Assembly: GCA_044371675.1 (NCBI GenBank)
Contig: JBILTF010000002.1
Coordinates: forward strand, 8,285-72,284
Direction of reading: 5' to 3'
Source: CAIZGX01 sp044371675
GTDB lineage: Bacteria; Bacteroidota; Bacteroidia; Flavobacteriales_D; Sanyastnellaceae
Length of the DNA: 64,000 nucleotides
Shown: one piece after another, positions 7,044 through 17,500 of the stretch
How the letters are laid out: every line of letters begins with the position of its first letter
How positions within the stretch are numbered: the stretch's first letter is position 1
Program-made: the position numbers and the translations under genes
Notes under the pieces: generated by a model
Databases searched by the model: none
Seen by the model: only the letters and a program-made list of their open reading frames with translations
Told to the model about the DNA's origin: nothing

Positions 7044-9383
7044 TTAATTCAATGGAACTACACGCGAATTATGAATAAATCCCACAGAACCATCTGGAAA
7101 GACTACACCATAATGACCATCGAATTCACCAAGAATTGCAAATTGTTCAAAGGGATAAACTTCTCTTATTACGGTACCATAAGGTGCATCACGCAGATTG
7201 GTATATCCGTCTGGATCTTCAATTCTATATAACGGCGTTACAGCATCGGCAGGACCATCAGCTTGCATCGTATTCTCAACCGGAGCAGCTTGTTCAACTT
7301 GCTCTTTCTCAGCTTGAATTTCTTCAACCACTGGATTGGCTTCTGCACTAGGTGCTGGAGCTGCGGCATTCAATACAGGAATTTGATGATACAAATCCAT
7401 ACATGTTGTTTTTGCCTTTTCCCAAATGGCCTTAGGAGCAGTTAATTCCATACTGGATACCATTCCGAAAATCATAAGTGAAGCGACAAAAGTTAAAAGC
7501 AATCCTAGAACAGGTTGATTCTTGTTTGCACTTTGCGCATCGCGAATTTGATTTGTGATTAACCAATCTGAATTATCGATTGAATTGTATACCACATTAT
7601 TCAAATGCGCGTAAATACTAAGAACAAATCCCATAGCTATGGCGGCTAAAGCGCACAACCAAATGCTCATGAAAAAGTATCCCAAACGCTTTGCAACTTT
7701 TTCATTGCCTACCATTCCGTTTGCATCTTCTTGCATTTTATTCAAATGCCCGATTACTGCAAGTGTACGCTCTTTCATTTTCTTGATCTGCTCGTTGTTA
7801 GCTTGAATATCAGAGATGATTCCATCGATACGCTGACGCTCAGCGTCGCAGCCGTCAACAACAACCTCAGCCATTGGCTCTTCAACAATTACAGGTTCCG
7901 CCGGCATAGGAGCAGGTTCTTCAGCAATTGGGGCTATTGAACATACCATAGCTTTTTCTTCTTGCCATGAAGCAATGCTCTTGTTGTTTGTTTCAACTGT
8001 CGCATCCATTTCCGTCACTTGTCCCTGGAACCCTTTGGCCTCAGCAGCAAACGAAGAATCGTTGTTTGCTTCAGTATTCATGGGCTGCGCTTTAAGATTT
8101 TCATTTACCATGTCGGCGTAGCTGTTATACATGTAGGCTAACATTCCAACCGTAACTGCACCGTTTCTATTTGCAAAAGAAGAATAAGACGAGTCTAAGT
8201 ATGCTTGTCCGCGTCCTACTCCATTCATTGCAACACGCACTGAAAGCATTCTCATATCGGCTTCCATAAGCTTGTTCAATGAGTCGCTCGAGATTGAATC
8301 TGCATTGCACCAATCAGAATAAGGAATCATGTTCTCTTTAGCATCTTCAGTAATGCTTGCAATTCGCTGTTCGTAAACATAGTCTGTTGCTTCCTGCGTG
8401 AAATAAGTCATTCCTTGAGTAATGAGACCCGGAATGATAGATAGAATGAAAGCTGGAATAATAATCGCGGGGATTGCAAGTAAATAAGATACCCATCCGT
8501 AATAGAGGTGGCTTAAGAACGCGCGATATACTCCTTTAAGATCTCCAGAATAATCATTTGCGAAAGAAGGCAATGCGCTTATTACAAAAATGATTAGGAT
8601 TGAATTGATTAGAATAAGCAAAGAGGCAAATAAACTTCCGCCAGCTAATAATGTAGAAAGAGAAAATTGGAACGACGTGCGTGAACCCAGATTTATTAAT
8701 AAGTATTCAATACCAATAAGCGCAATCATAGGAACCAGAATAGTAGCTGCAATTTTCGCATAATTCATTCCTTGACCTTTCCATGTGGCATTGTCATTCT
8801 TGCGGTTGAAGGCAATCATGCTAGCAGCCATTCCGATTGGAATGATTGACAGTAAAGTAGTAGCGTGTTGAATAAAGGATTGAATTGCCATGTGCTCAGT
8901 TCCCATAAAGGAATTGATGTAACGTCCTACAAAAGCAACGATAAGGCTTGCGAATATTCCGACTGTTGCAATTTTATAGCTCGACCATTTCGAAGCAGAT
9001 CCGAGCAAGCGGAAGGCTTCAAGAAACCATTTCCAAGGAATACAGATGAGGTAATGCCAGATTAATTTCCATAAGAAATAAAATCCACCAAGCACAACTT
9101 CATTGTATATCCACTTTACAATGGTTATTACAAGTCTGATTATCGCTGTTCCAAGGTGAAGAATTTCTCCAAGGAACCATAAAACTGAAACTACTGCTTC
9201 AAAAAACAGGATAAGGGCTCCTGAAATAGGAACCATGAACCACCACACACCACTGTTTTTCTGAAATGCTTCTTTGAGTTCAGCCAAGTTAAATCGGCTA
9301 CTTGGAGTTTTTCCAGTAACACTGGAATACAGGCGGCTTATGGCATATAGCCCTAGCACACCTAGGATTAAATTCATTTCCAT
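7044..9383 (-). CDS. Large multi-pass membrane protein with C-terminal bacterial SH3 domain (unknown function)
   Basis: This 779-aa protein is not one I recognise. About 310 N-terminal residues contain many hydrophobic and Trp/Phe/Ile-rich segments, suggesting eight or so membrane spans. A soluble region follows (about 315-560) with coiled-coil character and a Pro/Val/Glu-rich stretch with repeated EEP. Two more membrane spans come next (about 560-585 and 630-655), then an Ala/Pro/Glu linker, then a final 65-residue domain beginning YRIEDPDGYTNLRDAPYGTV that matches bacterial SH3 (SH3b) folds, which often bind peptidoglycan or peptides. The start may be 9383 or 9377 (both ATG). It is a single-gene unit with its own terminator. 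Confidence 0.8.
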   Translation of the reverse strand: MEMNLILGVLGLYAISRLYSSVTGKTPSSRFNLAELKEAFQKNSGVWWFMVPISGALILFFEAVVSVLWFLGEILHLGTAIIRLVITIVKWIYNEVVLGGFYFLWKLIWHYLICIPWKWFLEAFRLLGSASKWSSYKIATVGIFASLIVAFVGRYINSFMGTEHMAIQSFIQHATTLLSIIPIGMAASMIAFNRKNDNATWKGQGMNYAKIAATILVPMIALIGIEYLLINLGSRTSFQFSLSTLLAGGSLFASLLILINSILIIFVISALPSFANDYSGDLKGVYRAFLSHLYYGWVSYLLAIPAIIIPAFILSIIPGLITQGMTYFTQEATDYVYEQRIASITEDAKENMIPYSDWCNADSISSDSLNKLMEADMRMLSVRVAMNGVGRGQAYLDSSYSSFANRNGAVTVGMLAYMYNSYADMVNENLKAQPMNTEANNDSSFAAEAKGFQGQVTEMDATVETNNKSIASWQEEKAMVCSIAPIAEEPAPMPAEPVIVEEPMAEVVVDGCDAERQRIDGIISDIQANNEQIKKMKERTLAVIGHLNKMQEDANGMVGNEKVAKRLGYFFMSIWLCALAAIAMGFVLSIYAHLNNVVYNSIDNSDWLITNQIRDAQSANKNQPVLGLLLTFVASLMIFGMVSSMELTAPKAIWEKAKTTCMDLYHQIPVLNAAAPAPSAEANPVVEEIQAEKEQVEQAAPVENTMQADGPADAVTPLYRIEDPDGYTNLRDAPYGTVIREVYPFEQFAILGEFDGHYGVVFPDGSVGFIHNSRVVPLN

Positions 9384-9442
9384 AGGGTTTATTTTTAGTT
9401 AAGGTTTGACCAAGATATAGTATAAAATCAAAAAGCGCCGTC

Positions 9443-9456
9443 TTTTTTTTTTTTTT
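9443..9456 (+). repeat. 14-base poly-T run
   Basis: A homopolymer of 14 T (poly-A on the minus strand) lies upstream of the membrane protein gene that starts at 9383. There is no GC hairpin in front of it, so I do not call it a terminator. Its length may vary between cells by slippage, and it is also a place where sequencing error is likely. Confidence 0.6.
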
Positions 9457-9526
9457 AACGAATTCGAAGGGCATATCGGATAAAAAAAATGCTTGTGGCT
9501 GATGTAGTAAAAATTACATGAAAAAG

Positions 9527-9557
9527 TTTGTGTAATTGGAAATTGACATTACTTTTG
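9527..9557 (+). promoter_or_regulatory. Consensus Bacteroidota promoter of tRNA-Asp
   Basis: TTTG at 9527-9530, exactly 19 bases, then TACTTTTG at 9550-9557: a full match to TTTG-N19-TAnnTTTG. The tRNA begins 17 bases after the element. This is one of the two clearest promoters in the window and supports the taxonomic assignment. Confidence 0.85.
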
Positions 9558-9574
9558 CATCGCTTTACGGCAAT

Positions 9575-9648
9575 GGTCGGGTAGTTCAGTTGGTTAGAAT
9601 ACGTGCCTGTCACGCACGGGGTCGCGGGTTCGAGTCCCGTCCCGACCG
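9575..9648 (+). tRNA. tRNA-Asp (GTC)
   Basis: A complete cloverleaf can be drawn: acceptor stem GGTCGGG (9575-9581) with CCCGACC (9641-9647), discriminator G at 9648, anticodon stem CGTGC/GCACG with loop CTGTCAC and anticodon GTC at 9609-9611, and T loop GGTTCGAGTCC. The terminal CCA is not encoded. A terminator hairpin follows within ten bases. Confidence 0.96.
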
Positions 9649-9656
9649 CTAACAAA

Positions 9657-9689
9657 GAAAAAGCCTCTTGAGTTTCAGGAGGCTTTTTT
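9657..9689 (+). terminator. Terminator after tRNA-Asp
   Basis: The stem GCCTCTTGA / TCAGGAGGC (one G-T wobble) with A run before and six T after (9684-9689). It ends the tRNA transcript and, because the A run makes it work in both directions, can also serve the convergent lipoprotein gene whose stop is at 9688. Confidence 0.8.
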
Positions 9690-10626
9690 ATGCCTTTGAC
9701 TTTCCCACCCTTAAGCGCAACCCTAACGAAGGGACAACGGTAACTCCCTTCATCTGGAAAGACTCTCCAATAAAGTTTTGAAGAGTGCCGTAATTCTGAT
9801 AATAAACAGCGACGGCTGGGACAAAATAGAAATATCGGAATCCAATCTTCATATTGGCGAAAGCACCGAAACTACTGATGGACTTCGATTCTGTGATCGC
9901 AGCTGTGTTCAATGCGGTGATTACTCCGTTGGTGTCTTGAATACGCGCATAAGTGAACGGTGTGGTTGAATAATGCATGCGGGTGAAGTTGTAGGATAGT
10001 CCGAATGAAATGGCTCCAATCGATTCTTCATTGCCCAAGCCGTAACTGAAGATCAACGGAACCAATATATCCTTCCGACTGAAATCGTATTCCAACTTCG
10101 TGGTTAGAGGCTTTGCCCAAAAGGGTAACGATAAATCTTGACTCGAATACTGAAGACCTATACTACCGTACCACTTACCCGTGACCGATTCTGTGAAGTC
10201 GTCAACGTTTCCTAATGATCCTAAAAACTGGTATTGAACATCTATGGCTTTAGCTCTGCCCGCTTTCTTAAATCTAACATCGAATCATTCTGCAATTCCG
10301 TAACGAATGCCAAAATCTAATCCGCCTCCTATGGGGTCGAAGTTATTCGCAATAAGCGCCTCGCCTACTTTCTGCCAATCTGTTGCCACTGCATTCGATT
10401 CAACCAATGAAAGAGTATCCGTAGAACCATTCAACAAATTATCAATGTTAATGTCAACGGCATTAGCCACCTTGCCCGCAGGTGCAGTCGCTATGTTGTA
10501 CGTCTGATTGGTGGCCACTACCCAATTGCCCTTCGGAGTGACTTTCCCTGAATTCGTTATGGCTCTGGGAGCGACGCAACTGCTAATCGAAACAAGCAAA
10601 CCGAAAATCCAAACGTAGTTTTTCAT
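9688..10626 (-). pseudogene. Outer-membrane lipoprotein/barrel-like protein interrupted by one in-frame TGA
   Basis: One reading frame runs from the ATG at 10626 to the stop at 9688 (313 codons including the stop) with a single interior stop, TGA at 10287-10285. Before it: signal peptide and lipobox (GLLVSISSC), then about 112 residues ending LDFGIRYGIAE. After it the same frame continues without a shift as FDVRFKKAGRAKAIDVQYQF and ends in alternating, beta-barrel-like sequence. The join looks like a continuous strand-turn of a small outer-membrane protein, so I read it as one gene with a nonsense change (for example CGA to TGA) rather than two genes. The gene starts one base after the mazG stop, so it would be cotranscribed. 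A sequencing error is possible. Confidence 0.75.
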
Positions 10627-10627
10627 T

Positions 10628-11404
10628 CTATGTATTCTTTTTTAATGCCTTCGCGCGATTCCAATATTCGTCCATTTCACTCAAGGTCATCTCCCCCATT
10701 TGCTTTCCGTCTTTCGCACTCTCCGTTTCCAAATACTGAAAACGATAAATGAATTTCTTATTGGTCTTCTCTAATGCATCTTCCGGATGTATTCCCTTAA
10801 AACGAGCGTAGTTGATGAGTGAAAAAAGTAAATCGCCGAATTCTTCTTCTTGATCCTCTTTCGTTTTTGCTTCTTTGAATTCATTCAATTCTTCCAAAAC
10901 CTTTTCCCAAACCTGATCGGCATTGTCCCAATCGAACCCCACTCCTTTCGCCTTGTCTTGAATGCGCTGCGCCTTCACCATGGCAGGCAACGAACGCGGA
11001 ACACCTTCCAACACACTCTTCTTTCCTTCCTTCAACTTTAATTTTTCCCAATTCGAAAGTACTTCAGCTTCATCCTTCACCACAACATCTCCGTAGATAT
11101 GCGGATGTCTTGAAATAAGCTTTTCACAGATTGAATTCAAAACATCGGCTATATCGAAAGCCTCGGTCTCACTGGCAATGCGCGAATAAAATACCAAATG
11201 CAAAAACACGTCGCCCAACTCTTTCTTCACTTCTTCCATATCACCATCTAGAATGGCATCGCCCAATTCATAGACTTCCTCTATGGACAAATGACGAAGA
11301 CTTTCCAAGGTCTGCTTCATATCCCACGGACATTTCTCTCGCAGCTCGTCCATGATGGTTAACAAGCGCTCGAACGCCTCTTTCTTCTGCTCTACAGTGT
11401 TCAT
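10628..11404 (-). CDS. mazG: MazG nucleoside triphosphate pyrophosphohydrolase
   Basis: This 258-aa protein has the two tandem MazG domains expected for the full-length enzyme. The first contains CPWDMKQTLESLRHLSIEE with the metal-binding EEVYEL and ELGDVFLHL segments; the second repeats the pattern with EEEFGDLLFSLINYARF. It hydrolyses (d)NTPs to monophosphates and pyrophosphate in the cytoplasm, cleaning abnormal nucleotides. It overlaps the methylmalonyl-CoA mutase gene by four bases (ATGA), indicating translational coupling, and is followed after one base by the interrupted lipoprotein gene. Confidence 0.95.
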   Translation of the reverse strand: MNTVEQKKEAFERLLTIMDELREKCPWDMKQTLESLRHLSIEEVYELGDAILDGDMEEVKKELGDVFLHLVFYSRIASETEAFDIADVLNSICEKLISRHPHIYGDVVVKDEAEVLSNWEKLKLKEGKKSVLEGVPRSLPAMVKAQRIQDKAKGVGFDWDNADQVWEKVLEELNEFKEAKTKEDQEEEFGDLLFSLINYARFKGIHPEDALEKTNKKFIYRFQYLETESAKDGKQMGEMTLSEMDEYWNRAKALKKNT

Positions 11405-13452
11405 TCGCCTTGAAGTGCTTCAATCATTAATGTTAAAATTTCTTGTGCCGCTGCGGCAATCTTAGTCCCTGGACCAAATATGCCTACACACCCTGCGTTA
11501 TATAAAAACTCGAAGTCTTGTTCGGGTATTACTCCGCCGGCTATTACGCCAATGTCCTCTCTTCCCAACTTCTTCAATTCGGAAATTAATTCTGGAATTA
11601 AGGTCTTGTGTCCAGCTGCTAATGAAGATACTCCAACCATGTGAACGTCATTCTCCGCAGCTTGCTTCGCAACTTCAGCGGGAGTTTGGAACAACGGTCC
11701 CATATCTACATCGAATCCAATATCCGCAAACGATGTGGCAATCACTTTCGCTCCGCGATCGTGTCCGTCTTGTCCCATCTTCGCAACCAAGATGCGCGGT
11801 CTTCTTCCCGCTAGCTCTGCAAATTCATCAGAGCGTCTGCGTGCTTCAATAAAGTCTTTGTCCATGGCCGATTCGTTTGAATAAACTCCTGAAATACTTC
11901 TGATTTGTGCGGAATATCTTCCGTATACTACTTCCAATGCACTTGAAATTTCTCCCAAGGTTGCACGCAAGCGAGCGGCTTCCACCGATAGCGCCAATAA
12001 GTTTCCACTTCCGATCTGCGCCGCTTCGGTTAAGGCTTTCAATGCTTGCTGACAAGCTTCTTCGTTTCGCTCTGCTTTCGTCTTCACTAATCTTTCGATT
12101 TGTGAAATACGCACAGCGTCGTTGTCTACTTGCAAAATATCCATGGTGCTTTCTTCTTCCAACTGGAAAATATTCACTCCAATAATCTTGTCTCTTCCAC
12201 TGTCTATACGCGCTTGCTTTCGCGCTGCAGCTTCTTCAATGCGTAATTTCGGAATGCCCGCTTCAATGGCTTTGGTCATTCCGCCCATCTCTTCCACTTC
12301 TTCAATCAACTTCCAAGCGGCATCCATAATTTCTTGCGTGCGCTTTTCCACCACTTCACTTCCACCCCACACATCGACTACTTCACAAAGACCTGTTTCT
12401 TCTTGAATGATTAACTGCGTGTTTCGTGCTATGCGCGCGCTGTTGTCGGTTGGCAAAGCAATGGCTTCATCTAGGGCATTGGTGTGCAAACTTTGCGTTC
12501 CACCCCACGCTGCACCGAGCGCTTCAATGCAGGTGCGAGCCACGTTGTTGTATGGATCTTGACGCGTTAGCGAATAGCCACTGGTCTGACAGTGGGTTCT
12601 TAACGCCATAGATTTTTCATTTTTCGGATTGAAGGACTTAATCATCTGTGCCCACAGCACACGTGCTGCGCGCATTTTCGCAATTTCAGTCACGGTGTCC
12701 ATGCCTATGGCCCAGAAGAACGATAAGCGCGGTGCGAAATCATCAATGCTCATGCCCGCTTTCAATCCGGCGCGGACATATTCCAATCCGTCTGCTAGCG
12801 TATAGGCCAACTCAATCTCTTGCGTCGCTCCAGCCTCTTGCATGTGATATCCTGATATAGATATCGGATTGAATTTCGGCATTTCCTTCGAACAAAATTC
12901 AAAGATGTCTGAAACAATTCGCATGCTTGGCGTTGGCGGATAGATGTATGTATTTCGAACCATGAACTCTTTCAGAATATCGTTCTGAATGGTTCCGGTG
13001 AGTTGATCTGGACGAACGCCTTGCTCTTCGGCGGCTACAATGTAGAAGGAAAGAATGGGTAGAACTGCTCCATTCATGGTCATGCTTACCGACATTTCAT
13101 TCAAGGGAATTTCATGAAACAAGACTTTCATGTCCTCAACTGAATCTATGGCTACTCCTGCCTTTCCAACGTCTCCTTTCACACGCTCGTGATCGCTGTC
13201 GTATCCGCGATGGGTGGCCAAATCGAAGGCCACAGACAAACCTTTTTGTCCCATGGCCAAGTTGCGTTTGTAGAATGCATTCGATTCTTCAGCGGTGCTG
13301 AATCCGGCATATTGACGAATGGTCCAAGGACGGACGGTGTACATGCTTGCATACGGACCGCGTAAAAATGGCGCTGCGCCTGCTCCCCACGTAGCACCTT
13401 TCACTTCTTCGTTGAAGTTGAAGGGTACATCTTTCCAATTCAATTTACTCAT
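11401..13452 (-). CDS. mutB: Methylmalonyl-CoA mutase, large (catalytic) subunit
   Basis: This 683-aa protein has the catalytic TIM-barrel domain (about 1-530, with TIRQYAGFSTAEESN and SISGYHMQEAG) and a C-terminal B12-binding domain (about 555-683) carrying DGHDRG, whose His near 562 is the cobalt ligand, followed by the SSLAAGH and IAGGVIP segments. It interconverts succinyl-CoA and (R)-methylmalonyl-CoA using adenosylcobalamin. It forms a heterodimer with the small subunit, whose gene overlaps it by four bases at 13449-13452. A four-base overlap also joins it to mazG. Confidence 0.96.
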   Translation of the reverse strand: MSKLNWKDVPFNFNEEVKGATWGAGAAPFLRGPYASMYTVRPWTIRQYAGFSTAEESNAFYKRNLAMGQKGLSVAFDLATHRGYDSDHERVKGDVGKAGVAIDSVEDMKVLFHEIPLNEMSVSMTMNGAVLPILSFYIVAAEEQGVRPDQLTGTIQNDILKEFMVRNTYIYPPTPSMRIVSDIFEFCSKEMPKFNPISISGYHMQEAGATQEIELAYTLADGLEYVRAGLKAGMSIDDFAPRLSFFWAIGMDTVTEIAKMRAARVLWAQMIKSFNPKNEKSMALRTHCQTSGYSLTRQDPYNNVARTCIEALGAAWGGTQSLHTNALDEAIALPTDNSARIARNTQLIIQEETGLCEVVDVWGGSEVVEKRTQEIMDAAWKLIEEVEEMGGMTKAIEAGIPKLRIEEAAARKQARIDSGRDKIIGVNIFQLEEESTMDILQVDNDAVRISQIERLVKTKAERNEEACQQALKALTEAAQIGSGNLLALSVEAARLRATLGEISSALEVVYGRYSAQIRSISGVYSNESAMDKDFIEARRRSDEFAELAGRRPRILVAKMGQDGHDRGAKVIATSFADIGFDVDMGPLFQTPAEVAKQAAENDVHMVGVSSLAAGHKTLIPELISELKKLGREDIGVIAGGVIPEQDFEFLYNAGCVGIFGPGTKIAAAAQEILTLMIEALQGE

Positions 13453-14570
13453 GACTGCACGTATTTGTTTTCACCAACAACCACACGTTGTGCATGTTGA
13501 AGGCTTCTTTCCTCTTTATTATTTTGAATGAAGTTGAACAACTTCTCTGACGTTTCGAAATTCTTCATAATCTCGAAAGCCTTTACCGACAAGTCTTCCG
13601 TGAGTTTTTCCAACGAAAAACTTCCTTTTGCTAAATCGGAATATTGATCGAAATACGATTCTTCGATTAATACATGTTGAATATTTCGTGCCCAGCGAAG
13701 ATGATCGCTATCATCGGTTCCCTTCGCGAATTCCATTGGAAGAACCTCTATGCGATTGGCACCTCCAACGCATGCCGCAATGGCTTGAATAGTGGAACGA
13801 ATTAAATTATTGTCGGTGTCTTTCTTCGCTTGGAAATATCCATCTGTTTGCACTTTCACGAACGCGTGACTCGAACACGCGTGTTCAGGAGAACCTGATT
13901 TCAACACGTGCGACCACACAGCGCGGAAAGCACGCAGCTTGGCTATTTCAACATACAATTCACTTCCAACCGAAAAATGAAACAGGATTTGTGCGGAAGC
14001 ATCATCGATGGATAAATGAGTGTTCTCTATGAATTCAATTCCAGCTAAAACTGCGAATGCAATTTGTTCCGACGCTGTTGCGTGGTTGCCGAACAACACA
14101 TTCGTGTTAATATGAGTGGAATGAATGAACGCGAGAACGCCTGCGCGGTCTTGTTCCTCGTAAGCTTGCTTAATGGCGTCTATATGATCGTCGGCTTGCT
14201 CGGCATGCGCCTCAAATTCCCAGTTGATGAAGCCGACGAAGATGTCTTTCAACGCCACCTTCATTTCACTCGCGTTGAAAGAAGCGGGAATGGTCAAGCT
14301 GTTCGCTCCGCCGTTCAGGGCCTCCAATGCCAGACCATTCCATTGAAGTGGATCGTTCGTCTTAAACGATTGGTGCAATTGCCACGAAGGTGCTGCGCGA
14401 AAAGTAGGCTCCTCTGTCGATTTCGCTTCTGTTGAATAGGGAAATAAAAAAATCCCTTCTTCCTTCTGGCGAACCAACGAGTCGAGGGATTTTCCTTTTA
14501 ATTCTTTCTCGGCTAGCGATTGCCAGTCTTGAAGGGATTGATTTGAAAAAACTTCGTTCCGAATATTCAT
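13449..14570 (-). CDS. mutA: Methylmalonyl-CoA mutase, small subunit
   Basis: This 373-aa protein is related to the barrel domain of the large subunit (for example the segment HFSVGSELYVEIAKLRAFRAVW) but lacks the catalytic loops, the His cobalt ligand and the B12 domain. It is shorter than the classic small subunit (over 600 aa in Propionibacterium) and is essentially only the barrel, a form I recall from Bacteroidota. It stabilises the catalytic subunit. The start at 14570 has TAACTTCG four bases upstream, a near match to the -7 element, within a 24-bp gap after the stop of the CotH gene. Confidence 0.9.
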   Translation of the reverse strand: MNIRNEVFSNQSLQDWQSLAEKELKGKSLDSLVRQKEEGIFLFPYSTEAKSTEEPTFRAAPSWQLHQSFKTNDPLQWNGLALEALNGGANSLTIPASFNASEMKVALKDIFVGFINWEFEAHAEQADDHIDAIKQAYEEQDRAGVLAFIHSTHINTNVLFGNHATASEQIAFAVLAGIEFIENTHLSIDDASAQILFHFSVGSELYVEIAKLRAFRAVWSHVLKSGSPEHACSSHAFVKVQTDGYFQAKKDTDNNLIRSTIQAIAACVGGANRIEVLPMEFAKGTDDSDHLRWARNIQHVLIEESYFDQYSDLAKGSFSLEKLTEDLSVKAFEIMKNFETSEKLFNFIQNNKEERSLQHAQRVVVGENKYVQS

Positions 14571-14594
14571 GCAACGAAGTTAATTCGAAAAAGC

Positions 14595-17500
14595 TTATCT
14601 AAAGAGTGTCAATGACCCCATTAATTCAACAGGTTCGCTGCTGCCAATAGCCTTAGCACGAAGCTTCCAAACATAGGCATCATCCTGCACATAGTAAGAT
14701 CCATTTCCTTTGAATGTACCATTCCATCCTTTCGCAGAATCGTTGGTTTCAAAAACCAAAATCCCCCAGCGATCATATATTGCGAAGTAGTAATCGGTCG
14801 GATCATATCCATTCAAAACAGGAATAAATACTTCATTCAAATTATCGTCGTTCGGAGAGAACGTATTCGGAACATAATACAAGAACGGCTCTTTCTGGAA
14901 GTTCGCGATAATGGTATCGGTTCCAGTGAATATCGCTGAAATCTGATTCGCTGTCAGATTCGGATTAATCGGTGTTCCTGCAACAGACTGCCATCCTGTG
15001 AACAACCAATACGCTTCTGGAATAGCCGTGAAGTTCACAGGAATATTGTCTTCGTTTTCAATGGTCAATGAAGTTGTTGTTGCGTTCCCAGTATCGAACA
15101 AAACCGTTCCCGCTGCTGGTGGATTTACCATAACCGTAAGCGGATGATGCGGTGTTACGTCGAAGACAGCAACCAATGTGTCTTCCTCTGTGAAGTTGAA
15201 ATTCACAAATGAACTTGAAATCGATGGCGCAAGAACGTGGTTGTTAATTTCCCAGTGGTTGAAGGCTGTCCAAGTATCTATCGGCGAAGCCACAAAATTC
15301 ATGAACGTGTTTTCAGCAAATATTTGCGTTGAAGGAAACGGTGTCCATGGAGTTCCATTCATCGTTACGGTTCCTGCTCCTGCTGGTTGAACGTCTACTG
15401 TGAGTGGGAATTCATCGATAATAGTAAATACCGCTACAAGTGTGTCGCTCACCATTAAATGAAGAATAACATCAGGAGTAAGTGTGTTAGGACTTAAAGG
15501 GTGGTTGTTTATTTCCCAGTGGTCGAATAACGTTACACCCGTTATTTCATTCGCGTTGAAGGTGTAGTCAATGTCTGCTACTATGTCGTTACTCCAAGGA
15601 TATGCGGCAAGCACTGTTCCGTCCATGGTTACTGTGCCCGCACCTGCAGGCATTACATCTACTTGAAGAATTGCATGCGGAGTCGCGTCGAAAATAGCAA
15701 TGACAGTATCGGCAGCACACGGATTCAAATAAATAGAAGTTGTTGTTGCGTTCGGGAGAAGTGTCGCGTTGGTAGACTCCCAATGGTTAAAGGTGAACCA
15801 CGGATTTGCGGTAACACTGACCGTTGTTGAATCTCCCGCGTTTACAATGAATATTTCCGGATAAGTAACTTGTGCAGTTCCATTAAATACAATATTTCCA
15901 GCTCCAGCCGGAATAACATCGCTTAAAATAGTAACGGGACCTGAAGCTGGAATTCCAAATATGGCTTGCAGCGTTACATCTGATTGCACAATTAAAGTGG
16001 TAATTGAAGCTGTTGGATTGGCAATAACGCCAGTACCGCTTATTATTTCCCAACCGAGGAAGGAGCTACACGGACCAACGACTGAATCTATTATTGCTTC
16101 AATATCTATCTCTAAATCTCCGAAGTAGGTTCCTGAAAAAGGGGTTTCGTATGGACTCAACTCGGTCTCTCCAATTATAATATCACCCACTCCATCGATT
16201 TGAAATGTGACCGTGTAAGGAACGACATCGTAGCAATCGACAATTCCACCAATGATTTCATTGTTACAACGTGCCAAAATGAAATCACGAACGTCTTGAA
16301 CATTGTTATTCCAAGTATTTACATTACCACCCCAGCGTTGAATTTGACGTGGCATTTCAGGTTCTATAACTACAATCATGCTATCGAGCACCTCGATCAT
16401 TCGCTCGCATGAGAAGATGGTATTCGAAAGTTCAGCATAGCGCTGAATATAGTCTGCGAAGAAATCAGGATTGTCAAAAAGTGCATTCAACACTGGAATA
16501 TGTCCTTGTTCTCCCACATCACCCTCATTTTCAATTTGACAAGGATCGGCAGTTGGCTGTGTGCTGTTAACACCTGTAAAATTGTAACCGTGACCAAATG
16601 TGTTGTCATTATCCCAAAGGGCATATCTCCAACGCTTCGCATCTCCATTTGGATTTGTTCCTTTCCACCATGCAGTGTTCCAATTCAGCCAGTCCGTACA
16701 AACGGTATAACCATTCAGAATAAAATAGTCAATCAGACTCATGGTGTTAAACTGCGTCAAGACATAATCGTAATTGGCTGGTGTTGCCATATTATTGGTT
16801 GTCACGAAATTCACAAAGTTGCTCCATTGTGCTTGCGGATTAAATCCTGGAGCTGCTGCATATTCAGTCCAAGTTCCACCCCATGTTTTTATAAAGTCAA
16901 CATTACCCGCAGGCTGATTGTAGTAGTATTTGGTATAATCTGTATCGTCTACCTTTTCACGAATTTCATACACTCCCCAATATTGTCCGTTAATGTATAC
17001 AATACAATTTCTAGTTTTACGTTCATCGAGGTGAAGGTCACCTAACAACGATAATTCACAAACATAAGCGTCGCGAATATGCGCACCACCATTCGAAAAA
17101 GAATAGTTGTCGTTTGCAGCAGCTTTAAAAATTAGACGTTGATAGCTTTGCCTATCGCTTGTGTGAAGCATCGGGTGTTCAAGCTTATCGTCGTAGCCCA
17201 AGGCATCGCGTGTGATATAATCAAATCCTCTTTGCAGGTATGCATTCGAATCGTTTCCGTGTTCGTTGCTATCTCCTGAAGACTCTACTGTAAAGGTTCC
17301 GCTTTGAAAAAACTCGAGATGTGTTAACTCATCTCCATTCCACCCACCATCCAGTGTAGTACCCGAAATAGATACCACGGGTATCGTATGATTATCGTTT
17401 CCGAAGAAATACGTATTGGTTTCTGTAAATGAAGGAAGGGTAGTCGCTGCAGGCGAGTATACAATTGCGCGAACTACAGTCGTAATGTTGATGTTAATCG

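Noticed and set aside
9443..9456. Poly-T run as a terminator
   Set aside because: There is no stable hairpin directly before it on the plus strand and no plus-strand gene upstream.
9455..9655. A 66-codon minus-strand frame starting MLAVGTGLEPATPCV
   Set aside because: It is antisense to tRNA-Asp. This well-known false protein arises from tRNA complements and has no support of its own.
10285..10626. Two independent small genes on either side of the TGA at 10285
   Set aside because: The frame continues exactly across the stop, the second half has no good start before it, and the protein sense is continuous, so one interrupted gene fits better.
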